Below, piece by piece: positions 1 to 10,231 of a DNA stretch of 64,000 nucleotides. Source of the stretch: Balaenoptera acutorostrata (lineage: Eukaryota > Chordata > Mammalia > Artiodactyla > Balaenopteridae); contig NC_080069.1 of NCBI RefSeq assembly GCF_949987535.1, positions 39,731,269 to 39,795,268 on the forward strand. Direction: 5' to 3'. Numbering within the stretch: the first letter of the stretch is position 1; every line of letters begins with the position of its first letter. Position numbers and translations under genes: made by a program. A model generated the notes under the pieces. It was not told where the DNA came from, did not search any database, and saw nothing but the letters and a program-made list of their open reading frames with translations.

Positions 1-262
1 AGGCTGTGTTTGGTCTTCGTTTCTGTGTGAGGGCTTTCTCCAGTTGCGGCAAGCGGGGGCCACTCTTCATTGTGGTGCGCGGGCCTCTCACTGTCACGGC
101 CTCTCCTGTTGTGGAGCACAGGCTCCAGACGCGCAGGCTCAGTAGTTGTGGCTCACGGGCCTAGCCACTCTGCGGCATGTGGGATCTTCCCGGAGCAGGG
201 CATGAACCCACGTCCCCTGCATTGGCAGGCAGACTCTCAACCACTGTGACACCAGGGAAGCC
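1..262 (-). mobile_element. CHR-type tRNA-derived SINE, cut by window edge
   Basis: Read on the minus strand this begins near 262 with the GGGCTTCCCTGGTG head, followed by a degraded tRNA-like region with A and B boxes and the CHR body. The A-tail and one target duplication lie outside the window. It sits in the ORF2 part of an old minus-strand L1, whose sequence starts again directly at 263. Family assignment is by recognition of the same body seen at 25359, 37629 and 49401. Confidence 0.85.
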
Positions 263-1320
263 CGATTTCTTTTTCATTTATTTCTGATCTCATCTTTATG
301 ATTTCTTTCCTTCTGCTAACTCTGGGTATTTTGTTTTGTTGTTGTTGTTCTTCTTCTTTCTCTAATTGCTTTTGGTGTAAGGTTAGGTTGTTTATTTGAG
401 ATTTTTCTTGTTTCTTGAGGTAGGATTGTATTGCTATAATCCTCCCTCTTAGGAAAAACCTCCATAGGTTTTGGGTCATCATGTTTTCATTGTCATTTGT
501 TTCTAGGTATGTTTTGATATCCTCTTTGATTTCTTCAGTGACCTCTTGGTTGTTTAGTAGCATATATATAGTTTAGCCTAGAAGTGTTTGTGTTTTTTAC
601 AGTTTTTTTCCTGTAATTGATATCTAGTCTCATAGCATTGTGGTTGGAAAAGATGCTTGATATGCTTTCACTTTTCATAAATTTTCCGAGGCTTGATTTG
701 TGACCCAAAGATGTGATATATCCTGGAGAATGTTCCATGTGCACTTGACAAGAAAGTGTACTCTGTTGTTTTTGGATGGAATGTCCTATAATATTGACTA
801 AGTCCATCTGCTCTAATGTGTCATTTAAAGCTTATGTTTCCTTATTTATTTTCTGTTTGGATGATCTCTCCTTGGGTGTAGGTGGGGTGTTAAAGTCACT
901 TACAATTATTGTGTTACTGTCAATTTCACCTTTCATGGTTGTTATCATTTGTCTTACGTATTGAGGTGATCCTGTCTTGGGTGCATAGATGTTTACAATT
1001 ATTATATCTTCTTCCTGGATTCATCCTTTGATCATTATGTAGTTTCCCTCCTTTTCTCTTGTAATAGTCTTTATTTTAAAGTCTATTTTGTCTGATATGA
1101 GTATTGCTACCCCACTTTCGTTTGATTTCCATTTGTATGGAATATTCTTTTCCATCCCCTCACTTTCAGTCTGTATGTTTCCCTAGGCCTGAAGTGGGTC
1201 TCTCATAGACAGCATATGGGTCTTGTTTTGTATCCATTCAGCCAGTCTGTGTCTTTTGGCTGGAGCATTTAATCCATTTCCATTTATGGTAATTATCGAT
1301 ATGTATGCTCCTATTACCAT
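263..1320 (-). pseudogene. Broken L1 ORF2, endonuclease region
   Basis: The minus strand reads from an ATG at 1320 into an L1 endonuclease-domain sequence that matches the intact ORF2 at 19040 by eye. Frameshifts and stops split it into short frames (for example 535-807 and 237-563). It encoded the apurinic-like endonuclease that nicks target DNA for target-primed reverse transcription. It is truncated at 263 by a SINE and is not functional. Confidence 0.8.
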
Positions 1321-1377
1321 TTTCTTAATTCTTTTGGGTTTGTTTTTGTGGGTCTTTTCCTATTTTGTATTTCCTGC

Positions 1378-2267
1378 CTAGAGAAGTTGCTTTAGCCTCT
1401 GTTGTATTGGTTTGGTGGTGCTGAATTCTCTTAGCTTTTGTTTGTCTGTAAAGCTTTTGATTTCTCCATCGAATCTGAATGAGATCCTTGCTGCATATAG
1501 TTATCTTGGTTGTAGGTTTTTCCCTTTCATTGCTTTAAGTATAACCTGCCACTCTCTTCTGGCCTGCAGAGTTTCTGCTGAAAAATCGGCTGATAACCTT
1601 CTGGGGATTCCGTTGTATATTATTTGTTGCTTTTCCCTTACTGCTTTTAATATTTTTTCTATGTGTTTAATTTTTGTTATTTTGATTAATATGTGTCTCG
1701 GTGTGTTTCTCCTTGGATTTATCCTGTATGGGAGTCTCTGCACTTCCTGGACTTGATTGACTATTTCCTTCCCCATGTTGGGGAAGTTTTTGACTATAAT
1801 CCCTCCTAATATTTTCTTAGACACTTTCTTTTTTTCTTCTTCTTCTGGGCCACATATAATTTGAATATTGGTGCATTTAGTGTTGTCCCAGAGGTCTCTG
1901 AGATTGTCTTCAATTCTTTTCATTCTTTTTTCTTTATTCTGCTCCTCAACAGTTATTTCCACCATTTTGTCTTGCAGCTTACTTATTCATTCTTCTGCCT
2001 CAGTTATTCTGTGATTGATTCCTTCTAGAGTATTTTTAATTTCAGTTATTTTGTTGTTCATTACTGTTTGTTTCTGCTTTAGTTCTTCTAGGTCCTCGTT
2101 AAACATTTCTTGTATTTTCTCTATTCTATTTCTGAGATTTTGGATCATCTTTACTATCATTACTCTGAACTCTTTTTCAGGTAGTTTGCCTATTTCTTCT
2201 TCATTTATTTGGTCTTGTGGATTTTGCCTTGCTCCTTTGCCTGCAAGATATTTCTCTGTCTTCTCAT
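1378..2267 (-). pseudogene. Broken L1 ORF1
   Basis: The minus-strand ORF1 remnant is almost the same length as the intact 297-codon ORF1 at 18088 but not a multiple of three. The best-preserved frame (1501-1965) covers the end of the coiled coil, the RRM and part of the C-terminal domain, including the EEEEKKK stretch and the REKQQ segment. Frameshifts and stops disrupt the rest. ORF1 encodes the trimeric RNA-binding chaperone of the L1 particle. Confidence 0.8.
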
Positions 2268-2953
2268 TTTGCCTGATTTACAGTATTTGAGGTCTCCTTT
2301 CCCTAGACTGCAGGGTCATAGTTCCTCTTGCTTCTGTTCTCTGCCCCTGGTGGTAGGGTTGTTCCAGTGTCTTGCATAGGCTTCCTGATGGGAGGCACTG
2401 GTGCCTGTGTTTGGTGGGTGGAGCTGAGTCTTTTCCCTCTGATGAGCAGGGCTGTGTCAGGTGGTGTGTTTTGGAATGTCTGTGAGCTTAGCATGACTTT
2501 AGGTAGTCTGTGTGCTGATGGGTGGGTTTGTGTTCCTGTTTTGTTTGTTGTTTAGTGTGAGGCATCCAGCACTGGGAGCTACAGGCAGTTGGGTGGAGCT
2601 CTTGGCGATTAATCTTCCCTGGGGCCAGGAATTCTCTAGTAGTCCAGCGTCCTGGACTCAGTGCTTCCACCCCAGAGCCTCAGACCCAACTTCCATTCAA
2701 GAAACCAAAACCCCACAAGTTGCTTGTCCCAGCAATAAAGGGGATTAAAAAAAATAAAAAAGACTAACAAAACCCCAGACAAACAGTGAAAAGTAAAATC
2801 AAACACACAAAAACAGAAACAAGGAAACATGCATGCACACAAAAGAAACAAAAACAGAACCAAATAAAACAAAAAAGCAAGAGAACAACCAAACGAACAA
2901 AAGAAATGAAGGACGAAATAAAACTATTAAAAAGAAAACCAGGAGGTGGAGTC

Positions 2954-2963
2954 AAGATGGCGG
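2954..2963 (+). promoter_or_regulatory. YY1-like site at L1 5' end
   Basis: AAGATGGCGG lies a few bases inside the L1 5' end. A YY1 site at this position in human L1 sets the transcription start (established for human L1). Here only the motif and its placement are seen. The same motif occurs at 15850 in the intact L1. Confidence 0.5.
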
Positions 2964-3130
2964 TGTGGAAAGACATGGAGTTAGTGTCTCCCCATAGTGA
3001 GGGCACCTGCCGGCCGCTGGTGGGGGACTCTGACGACCAAGGAGATGGGAGGAACCCCAAAGTGAACAGGTAGGACGTAGGGGGACTGAGGTGGGAGGAG
3101 AAGTGGAGGTCAGACACGATCAGAGGCACT

Positions 3131-3650
3131 GAGGCCAGGGAGATCAGGAGAGGCAGGATGGAGGGACTCTCCAAGAAGACCGAGAGAGGATCTGAGGGCA
3201 ATCGCCTGGCCCATGCAGGCAGGGGAGCCTGCTGAGCTCCCAAGCCGGTACCCCATCTCCAAAGCCCCATCCAGGCCACATGGGTCCTGGGGGGTATAGG
3301 AGAGAGGCTGGGGAGATCAGGAGAGGAAGGGTGGAGGAGCCATCTGGGAGGAGGAGGAGAGGAGCAGAGGGCGATTGCCCTGCCCACTTGGGCCCAGGGA
3401 GACTGCTGAGCTCCCAGGCCACTCCCCAGTCCTCCAAACACCCCTCCAGGCTGCGTGGGTCTTGGGGGCATAGGAGGGAGGCCAGGGAGATCAGGAGAGG
3501 CAGGCAGGAGAGGCCCTCCCAGACCTGAGGAGCAGGAGAGGAGAGGAGGGTGTTTGCCCCACCCACTCGAGGTCAGGAAGCCTGCTGGGCTCCCAGGAGA
3601 GGTCCCCTGCCCTCTGAGACAAAGGGTGGGGGGCACTCCTGGACCCCTTC
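3131..3650 (+). repeat. Three ~174-bp tandem monomers in an L1 5' UTR
   Basis: Units start at 3131, 3304 and 3478, each with a near-identical GAGGC(C/T)(A/G)GGGAGATCAGG head, so the period is 173-174 bp. Each unit continues with a GGAGAG-rich stretch, a TG(G/C)CC(A/C)-type segment and a CTGCTGAGCTCCCA-like or CTGCTGGGCTCCCA-like segment. The third copy fades before about 3650. The arrangement resembles monomeric rodent L1 promoters in form. Promoter function is inferred. Confidence 0.8.
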
Positions 3651-4075
3651 TGTTCCTTGAGCCTAAGCTCCACCCTCCACAACCCCCAGGGCCTTTTCCA
3701 ACCCTGTGGGTCCTGAGCACTGGCACTGGCCACCACCCAAACCTCGCCCTTGATTAGGTCCGACCCTCCACAGCCAAGGCCTTCCCCCCTCTTTTTTTTT
3801 TTGGCAGTCCCACGTGGCTTGTGGGATCTTGGTTCATGAGCCCAGGGTCGGGTTGAAGCTCCTATGGTACAAGCTCTGACTCCAAACCACTGGACTAACA
3901 GAGAACCTCAGACCCCAGGGAATATTCATCAGAGTGAGGTGCCACAGAGTTCCTTATCTCAGCACCAAGACCCGGCTCTACCCAATAGCATACAAACTTC
4001 AGTGTTGGAAGCCTCAGGCCAAACAACCAGTAAGACAGGAATACAATCCCATTCATAAAAAAAAAAAAAAATGAG

Positions 4076-4974
4076 ATGGCAAAAAAATTGTCACAGATGA
4101 AGGACCAAGGTAAAAACCTACAAGACCAAATAAATGAAGACGAAATAAGTAACCTACCTGAAAGACAATTCAGAGTAATGATAGTAAAGATGATCCAGAA
4201 TCTTGGAGATAGAATGGAGGCACGGATTGAGAAAATACAAGAAATATTTAACAAAGATCTAGAAGAACTAAGGAACAAACAAACAGAGATTACCAACACA
4301 ACAACTGAAATGAAAAATACACTAGAAGGAATCAATAACAGAATAACTGAGGCAGAAGAATGAATAAGTAAGCTGCAAGACAAAATGGTAGAAATAACTG
4401 TCAAGGAACAGAATAAAGAAAAAAGAATGAAAAGAATTGAAGACAGTCTCAGAGACCTCTGGGACAACACTAAATGCACCAATATTCAAATTATAGGGGT
4501 CCCAGAAGAAGAAGAGAAAAAGAAAGGGTCTGAGAAAATATTTGAAGAGATTATAGTTGAAAACTTCCCTAACATGGGAAAGGAAATAGTCACCCAAGCC
4601 CAGGAAGCACAGAGAGTCCCATGCAGGACAAACCCTGGGAAAAACACACCAAGACACATATTAATCAAACTAACAAAAATTAAATTCAAAGAAAAAATAT
4701 TAAAAGCAGCAAGGGAAAAACAAAAAATAACATACAAAGGAATCCCCAGAAGGTTACCAGCTGATTTTTCAGCAGAAACTCCTCAGACCAGAAGGGAGTG
4801 GCAGAATATACTTAAAGTGATGAAAGAGAAAAAGCTACAGTCAAGATTACTCTACCCAGCAAGGATCTCATTCAGATTCAATGAGAAGTCAAAAGCTTTT
4901 CAGACAAGCAAAAGCTAAGAGAATTCAGCACCACCAAACCAGCTTCACAACAAATGCTAAAGAAACTTCTCTAA
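4076..4974 (+). pseudogene. Broken L1 ORF1
   Basis: This is ORF1 of the nested L1. From ATG 4076 the frame is open to a premature TGA at 4361-4363 in the coiled coil, then open in the same frame from 4385 through the RRM and C-terminal domain. A one-base loss near 4914 produces an early stop at 4916-4918. The last ~18 codons continue in another frame to TAA 4972-4974. Compared with the intact 297-aa copy at 18088 it carries at least these two disabling changes. Confidence 0.85.
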
Positions 4975-5032
4975 GCAGGAAACACAACAGGAGAAAAAGA
5001 CCCACAAAAACAAACCCAAAACAATTAAGAAA

Positions 5033-8000
5033 ATGGTAATAGGAACATACATGTTGATAATAACCTCAAATGGAAATGGATTAAAGGCCCCAACCAAAAT
5101 ACACAGACTGGCTGAATGGATACAAAAACAAGACCCCTATATATATGCTGTCTACAAGAGACACACTTCAGACCTAGGGACACATACAGACTGAAAGTGA
5201 GAGGATGGAAAAAAATATTCCATGCAAATGGAAATCAAAAGAAAGTTGGAGTAGTAATATTCATAACAGATAAAATAGACTTTAAAATAAAGACAGTAAC
5301 AAGAGATAAGGAGGGACACTACATAATGATCAAAGGATCCATCCAAGAAGAAGATATAAGAATTATAAATGTTTATGCACCCAACATAGGAGCACCTCAA
5401 TACATAAGGCAAATGCTAAGAGCCATGAAAGGAGAAATCGACAGTAACACAATAATAGTAGGGGAATTTAACATCACATTTACACCAATGGACAGATCAT
5501 CCACACAGAAAATAAATAAAGAATTACAAGCTTTAAATGACACAATAGACCAGATAGATCTAATTGATATTTATGGAATATTCCACTCAAAGTGGCAGAA
5601 TACACTTTCTTCTCAAGTGCACAAGGAACATTCTCCAGGATACATCACATCTTGGGTCACATATCAAGCCTCAGTAAATTTAAGAAAATTGAAATCATAT
5701 CAAGCATCTTTTCTGACCACAAAACTATGAGATCAGAAATCAATTACAGGGAAAAAAACGTAAAAAACACAAACACATGGAGGCTAAACAATACATTACT
5801 AAATAACCAACAGATCACTGAAGAAATCAAAGAGGAAATCAAAAACTACCTAGAGACAAATGACAATGAACACACGATGATCCAAAACCTGTGGGATGCG
5901 GCAAAAGCATCCCCTAAGAAACAAGAAAAATCCCAAATAAACAATCTAACCTTACACCTAAAGGAACTAGAGGAAGAAGACCAAACAAAAACCAAAGTTA
6001 GCAGAAGGAAAGAAATCATAAATATCAGAACAGAAATAAATGAAATAGAAACAAAGAAAACAATAGCAAAGTTCAATAAAATTAAAGCTTGTTCTTTGAG
6101 AAGATAAAGAAAATTGATAACTATTTAGCCAGACTCATCAAGAAAAAAAGGGAAAGACTCAAATCAATAGAACTAGAAATGAAAAAGGAGAAGTAACAAC
6201 TGACACTGCAGAAATACAAAGCATCATGAGAGATTACTACAAGCAACTATATGCCAATAAAATGGACAACATGGAAGGAATGGACAAATTCTTAGAAAAG
6301 CACAACCTTCTGAGATTGAACCAGGAAGAAATAGAAAATATAAACAGACCAATCACAAGCACTGAAATGGAGACTACAATTAAAAATCTTCCAACAAACA
6401 AAAGTCCAGGACCAGATAGTTTCACAGGTGAATTCTATCAAACATTTAGAGAAGAGCTAACACCAATCCTCTCAAACTCTTCCTAAATATGGCAGAGGGA
6501 GGAACACTCCCAAACTCATTCTATGAGGCCACCATCACCCTGATACCAAAACCAGAAAAAGATGTCACAAAGAAAGAAAACTACAGACCAATATCACTGA
6601 TGAACATACATGCAAAAATCCTCAGCAAAATACTAGCAAACAGAATCCAACAGCACTTTAAAATGATCATACACCATGATCAAGTGGAATTTATCCCAGG
6701 GATGCAAGGATTCCTCAATATACACAAATCAATCAATGTGATACACCATATTAACAAATTGAAGAATAAAAACTATATGATCATCTCAATAGATGCAGAA
6801 AAAGCTTTTGACAAAATTCAACACCCACTTATGATAAAAAACTCTCCAGAAAATAGGCATAGAGGGAACCTACCTCAATATAATAAAGGCCATATATGAC
6901 AAACCCACAGCAAACATCATTCTCAACGGTGAAAAACTGAAAACATTTCCTCTAAGATAGGAACAAGACAAGGATGTCCACTCCCATCACTATTATTCAA
7001 CATAGTTTTGGAAGTCCTAGCCATGGCAAACAGAGAAGAAAAAGAAATAAAAGGAATACAAATTGGAAAAGAAGAAGTAAAACTGTCACTGTTTGCAGAT
7101 GACATGATACTATACATCAAAAATCCTGAAGATGCCACCAGAAAACTACTAGAGCTAATCAATGAATTTGGTAAAGTTGCAGGATACAAAATTTATGCAC
7201 AGAAATCTCTTGCATTCCTATACACTAATGACGAAAAATCTGAAAGAGAAATTAAGGAAACAGTCCCATTTACCATTGCAACAAAAAGAATAAAATATCT
7301 AGGAATAAACCTACCCAGGGAGACAAAAGATTTGTATGCAGAAACCTATAAGACACTGATGAAAGAAATTAAAGATGATACCAACAGATGTAGAGATATA
7401 CCATGTTCTTGGATTGGAAGAATCAATATTGTGAAAATGACTATACTACCCAAAGCAATCTACAGGTTCAATGCAATCCCTATCAAATTACCAATGGCAT
7501 TTTTTACAGAACTAGAACAAAAAATCTTAAAATTTGTATGGAGACACAAAAGACCCCAAATAGCCAAAGCAGTCTTGAGGGAAAAAAATGGAGCTGGAGG
7601 AACCAGACTCCCTTACTTCAGTCTATACTACAAACTACAGTAATCAAGACAATATGGTACTGGCACAAAAACAGAAATATAGATCAATGGAACAGAATAA
7701 AGGGCCCAGAGAAAAATCCACGCACCTATGGTCAACTAATCTATGACAAAGGAGGCAAGGATATACAGTGGAGAAAAGACAGTCTTTTCAATACGTGGTG
7801 CTGGAAAACTGGACAGCTACCTGTAAAAGAATGAAATTAGAACACTCCCTAACAACATACACAAAAATAAACTCAAAATGGATTAGAGACTTAAGTGTAA
7901 GACCAGACACTATAAAACTCTTAGAGGAAAACATAGCAAAAACACTCTTTGACATAAATCACAGCAAGATCTTTTTTTTCTTAGAATGCACAACGTGAAA

Positions 8001-8039
8001 GTTGCTAGTTAAGTTTTTGGTTTTGTTTTTTTTTAATAT

Positions 8040-8070
<31 letters not shown>

Positions 8071-9180
8071 TGGTTGTGTTGGGTCTTCGTTTCTGTGTGA
8101 GGGCTTTCTCTAGTTGTGGCAAGTGGGGGCCACTCTTCATCGCGGTGCGTGGGCCTCTCACTATCGCGGCCTCTTGTTGCGGAGCACAGGCTCCAGATGT
8201 GCAGGCTCAGTAATTGTGGCTCACGGGCCCAGTTGCTTCGTGGCATGTGGGATCTTCCCAGACCAGGGCTCAAACCCGTGGCCCCTGCATTGGCAGGCAG
8301 ATTCTCAACCACTGCGCCACCAGTGAAGTCCCGGAAGATCTTTTTTGATCCACCTCCTAGAGTAATGGAAATACAAACAAAAATAAACAAATGTGACCTA
8401 ATGAAACTTAAAAGTTTTTGCAAAGCAAAGGAAACTACAAACAAGACAAAAAGACAACCCTCAGAATGAGAGAAAATATTTGCAAACGAATCAATGAACA
8501 AAGGATTAATCTCCCAAATATATAAACAGCTCATGCAGCTCAATATTAAAAAAACAAACAACCCAATCCAAAAACGGGCAGAAGACCTAAATAGACATTT
8601 CTCCAAAGAAGACATACAGATGGCCAACAAGCACGTGAAAACTGCTCAACATCAATAATTATTAGAGAAATGCAAATCAAAACTACAATGAGGTATCACC
8701 TCATACCATTTAGAATGGGCATCATCAGAAAATCTACAAACAACAAATGCTGGAGAGGGTGTGGAGAAAAGGGAACCTTCTTGCACTGTTGGTGGGAATG
8801 TAAATTCGTACAGCCACTATGGAGAACAGTATGGAGGTTCCTTAAAAAACTAAAAATACAATTACCATATGATCCAGAAATCCCATTACTGGGCATATAC
8901 CCAGAGAAAACCATAATTCAAAAAAACACATGCACCCCAGTGTTCATTGCAGCATTATTTACAATAGCCAGATCATGGAAGCAACCTAAATGCCCATCAA
9001 CAGACGAATGGATAAAGAAGATGTGGTACATATATACAATGGAATGTTACTCAGCCATAAAAAGGAATGAAATTGGGTCATTTGTAGAGATGTGGATGAA
9101 TCTAGAGACTCATACAGAGTGAAGTAAGTCAGAAAGAGAAAAACAAATACCGTATATTAATGCATATATGTGGAACCTAG
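5033..9180 (+). pseudogene. Broken L1 ORF2 with SINE insertion
   Basis: ORF2 starts at ATG 5033 and runs colinearly with the intact ORF2 to a stop at 9178-9180. Endonuclease (to about 5750), Z/RT region (6220-7640, including the FADD motif near 7097) and Cys-rich C-terminus (8745-8800) are all recognisable. Multiple stops and frameshifts split it into frames such as 5116-5730, 6489-6899 and 7008-7643. A minus-strand SINE separates the RT from the C-terminal domain. Confidence 0.85.
7978..8334 (-). mobile_element. CHR SINE with extra 3' sequence, inserted in L1 ORF2
   Basis: The minus-strand SINE body runs from about 8332 back to 8071, followed by a (TAAA)n-type tail to about 8026. About 46 bp of unrelated sequence (7979-8025) and a second A run come next, before the target duplication. 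The duplication AAGATCTTTTTT is present at 7966-7977 and 8335-8346. Pol III boxes are present, with TGGCGCAGTGG as the A box. The extra segment between two A tracts looks like a 3' transduction. Confidence 0.85.
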
Positions 9181-9395
9181 AAAAATGGTACAGATGAACC
9201 AGTTTGCAGGGCAGAGATTGAGTCACAGATGTAGAGAACAAATGTATGGACACAAAGGGGAGAAAGTGGCGGGGAGTTGGGGGGGTGGTGTGATGAATTG
9301 TGAGATTGGGATTGACATATATACACTTATATGTATAAAATGGATAACTAATTAGAACCTGCTGTATAAAAAAATAAATAAAATAAAATTCAAAA

Positions 9396-10231
9396 AAAAA
9401 TCTAGAAATAATAAATGCTGGAAAGGGTGTGGTGAAAGGGGAATCCTCTTGCACTGTTGGTGGGAATGTAAATTGATACAACAACTATGGAAAGCAGCAT
9501 GGAGCTTCCTTTAAAAACTAAAAATAGAACTACCATATGACCCAGCAATCCCACTACTAGGAATATACCCTGAGAAAACCATAATTCAAAAAGAGACATG
9601 TACCACAATATTCATTGCAGTACTATTTACAATAGCCAGGACATGGAACCAATCTAAATGTCCATCAACAGATGAACTGATAAAGAAGATGCAGCACATA
9701 TATACAATGGAATATTACTCAGCCATAAAAACTAACGAAATTGAGTTATTTGTAGTGAAGTGGATGGACCTAGAGTCTGTCATACAGAGTGAAGTAAGTC
9801 AGAAAGAGAAAAACTAATACTGTATGCTAACTCATATACGTGGAATCTAAAAAAAAAAAAAAATGATGCTGATGAACCTAGTTGCAGGGCAGGAATAAAG
9901 AGGTAGACACAGAGAATGGACTTGAGGACATGGGGTGGGAGGGCGAAGTGGGGGCAAAGTGAGAGTAGCATCAACATATATATACTACCGAATGTAAAAT
10001 AGTTGGTTGGTGGGAAGCAGAAGAATAGCACAGGGAGATCAGCTTGGTGCTTTGCGATGACCTAGAGGAGTGGGATAGGGTGGATGGAAGGGAGGGTCAA
10101 GAGGGAGGCGATATGGGGACATGTGTATTCATAGGGCTGATTCGCTTTCTTGTGCAAGAGAAACTAACACAGTATTGTGAAGCAATTATACGCCAATAAA
10201 GATCTGCCAAAAAATAAATAAGAAATAAAAC
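9396..10231 (+). mobile_element. 5'-truncated L1 3' end abutting another L1 tail
   Basis: A second plus-strand L1 3' end starts at the ORF2 Cys-rich region (AATGCTGGAAAGGGTGTGG) directly after the poly(A) of the L1 ending near 9395. It contains the last ~150 codons of ORF2 with stops, an A-run at about 9849-9862 after the ORF2 end, a G-rich 3' UTR and AATAAA at about 10195, then an A-rich tail. It is a different 3' UTR subtype from its neighbour. Confidence 0.8.

Larger units (their letters stand above)
263..2935 (-). mobile_element. Old L1, minus strand, proximal part (ORF2 start, ORF1, inner 5' UTR)
   Basis: Reading leftward from 2935 this shows the inner 5' UTR (2268-2935), ORF1 (2267 to about 1378) and the first third of ORF2 (from ATG 1320-1318 to 263). 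It is colinear with the intact L1 at 15840 and clearly diverged, with broken frames. Its outer 5' UTR resumes at about 10232-12380, beyond a younger nested L1. The remainder of ORF2 lies left of the window, behind the SINE at 1-262. Confidence 0.85.
2936..9395 (+). mobile_element. Near full-length L1 with broken ORFs, nested in the older L1
   Basis: A plus-strand L1 begins about 2936-2941 with AGGAGGTGGAGTCAAGATGG, which contains a YY1-like site. A GC-rich 5' UTR with three tandem monomers follows (3131 to about 3650), then ORF1 (4076-4974), ORF2 (5033-9180), a 3' UTR and an A-rich tail ending near 9395. Both ORFs are broken. A CHR SINE interrupts ORF2 at 7978-8334. A 10-bp repeat GAAATAAAAC at 2915-2924 and 10222-10231 could be a target duplication, but it is A-rich and only a candidate. 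Confidence 0.85.

Noticed and set aside
2915..2924. Firm target duplication for the nested L1
   Set aside because: GAAATAAAAC also occurs at 10222, but the sequence is A-rich and not flush with the obvious 5' end at 2936-2941. Kept only as a candidate.
2764..3726. 320-aa minus-strand open frame
   Set aside because: It reads antisense through the 174-bp GC-rich L1 promoter monomers and repeats with them. Open by composition, not a gene.
8670..9122. Independent 150-aa gene with Cys-rich motif
   Set aside because: This is the surviving C-terminal fragment of the broken L1 ORF2.
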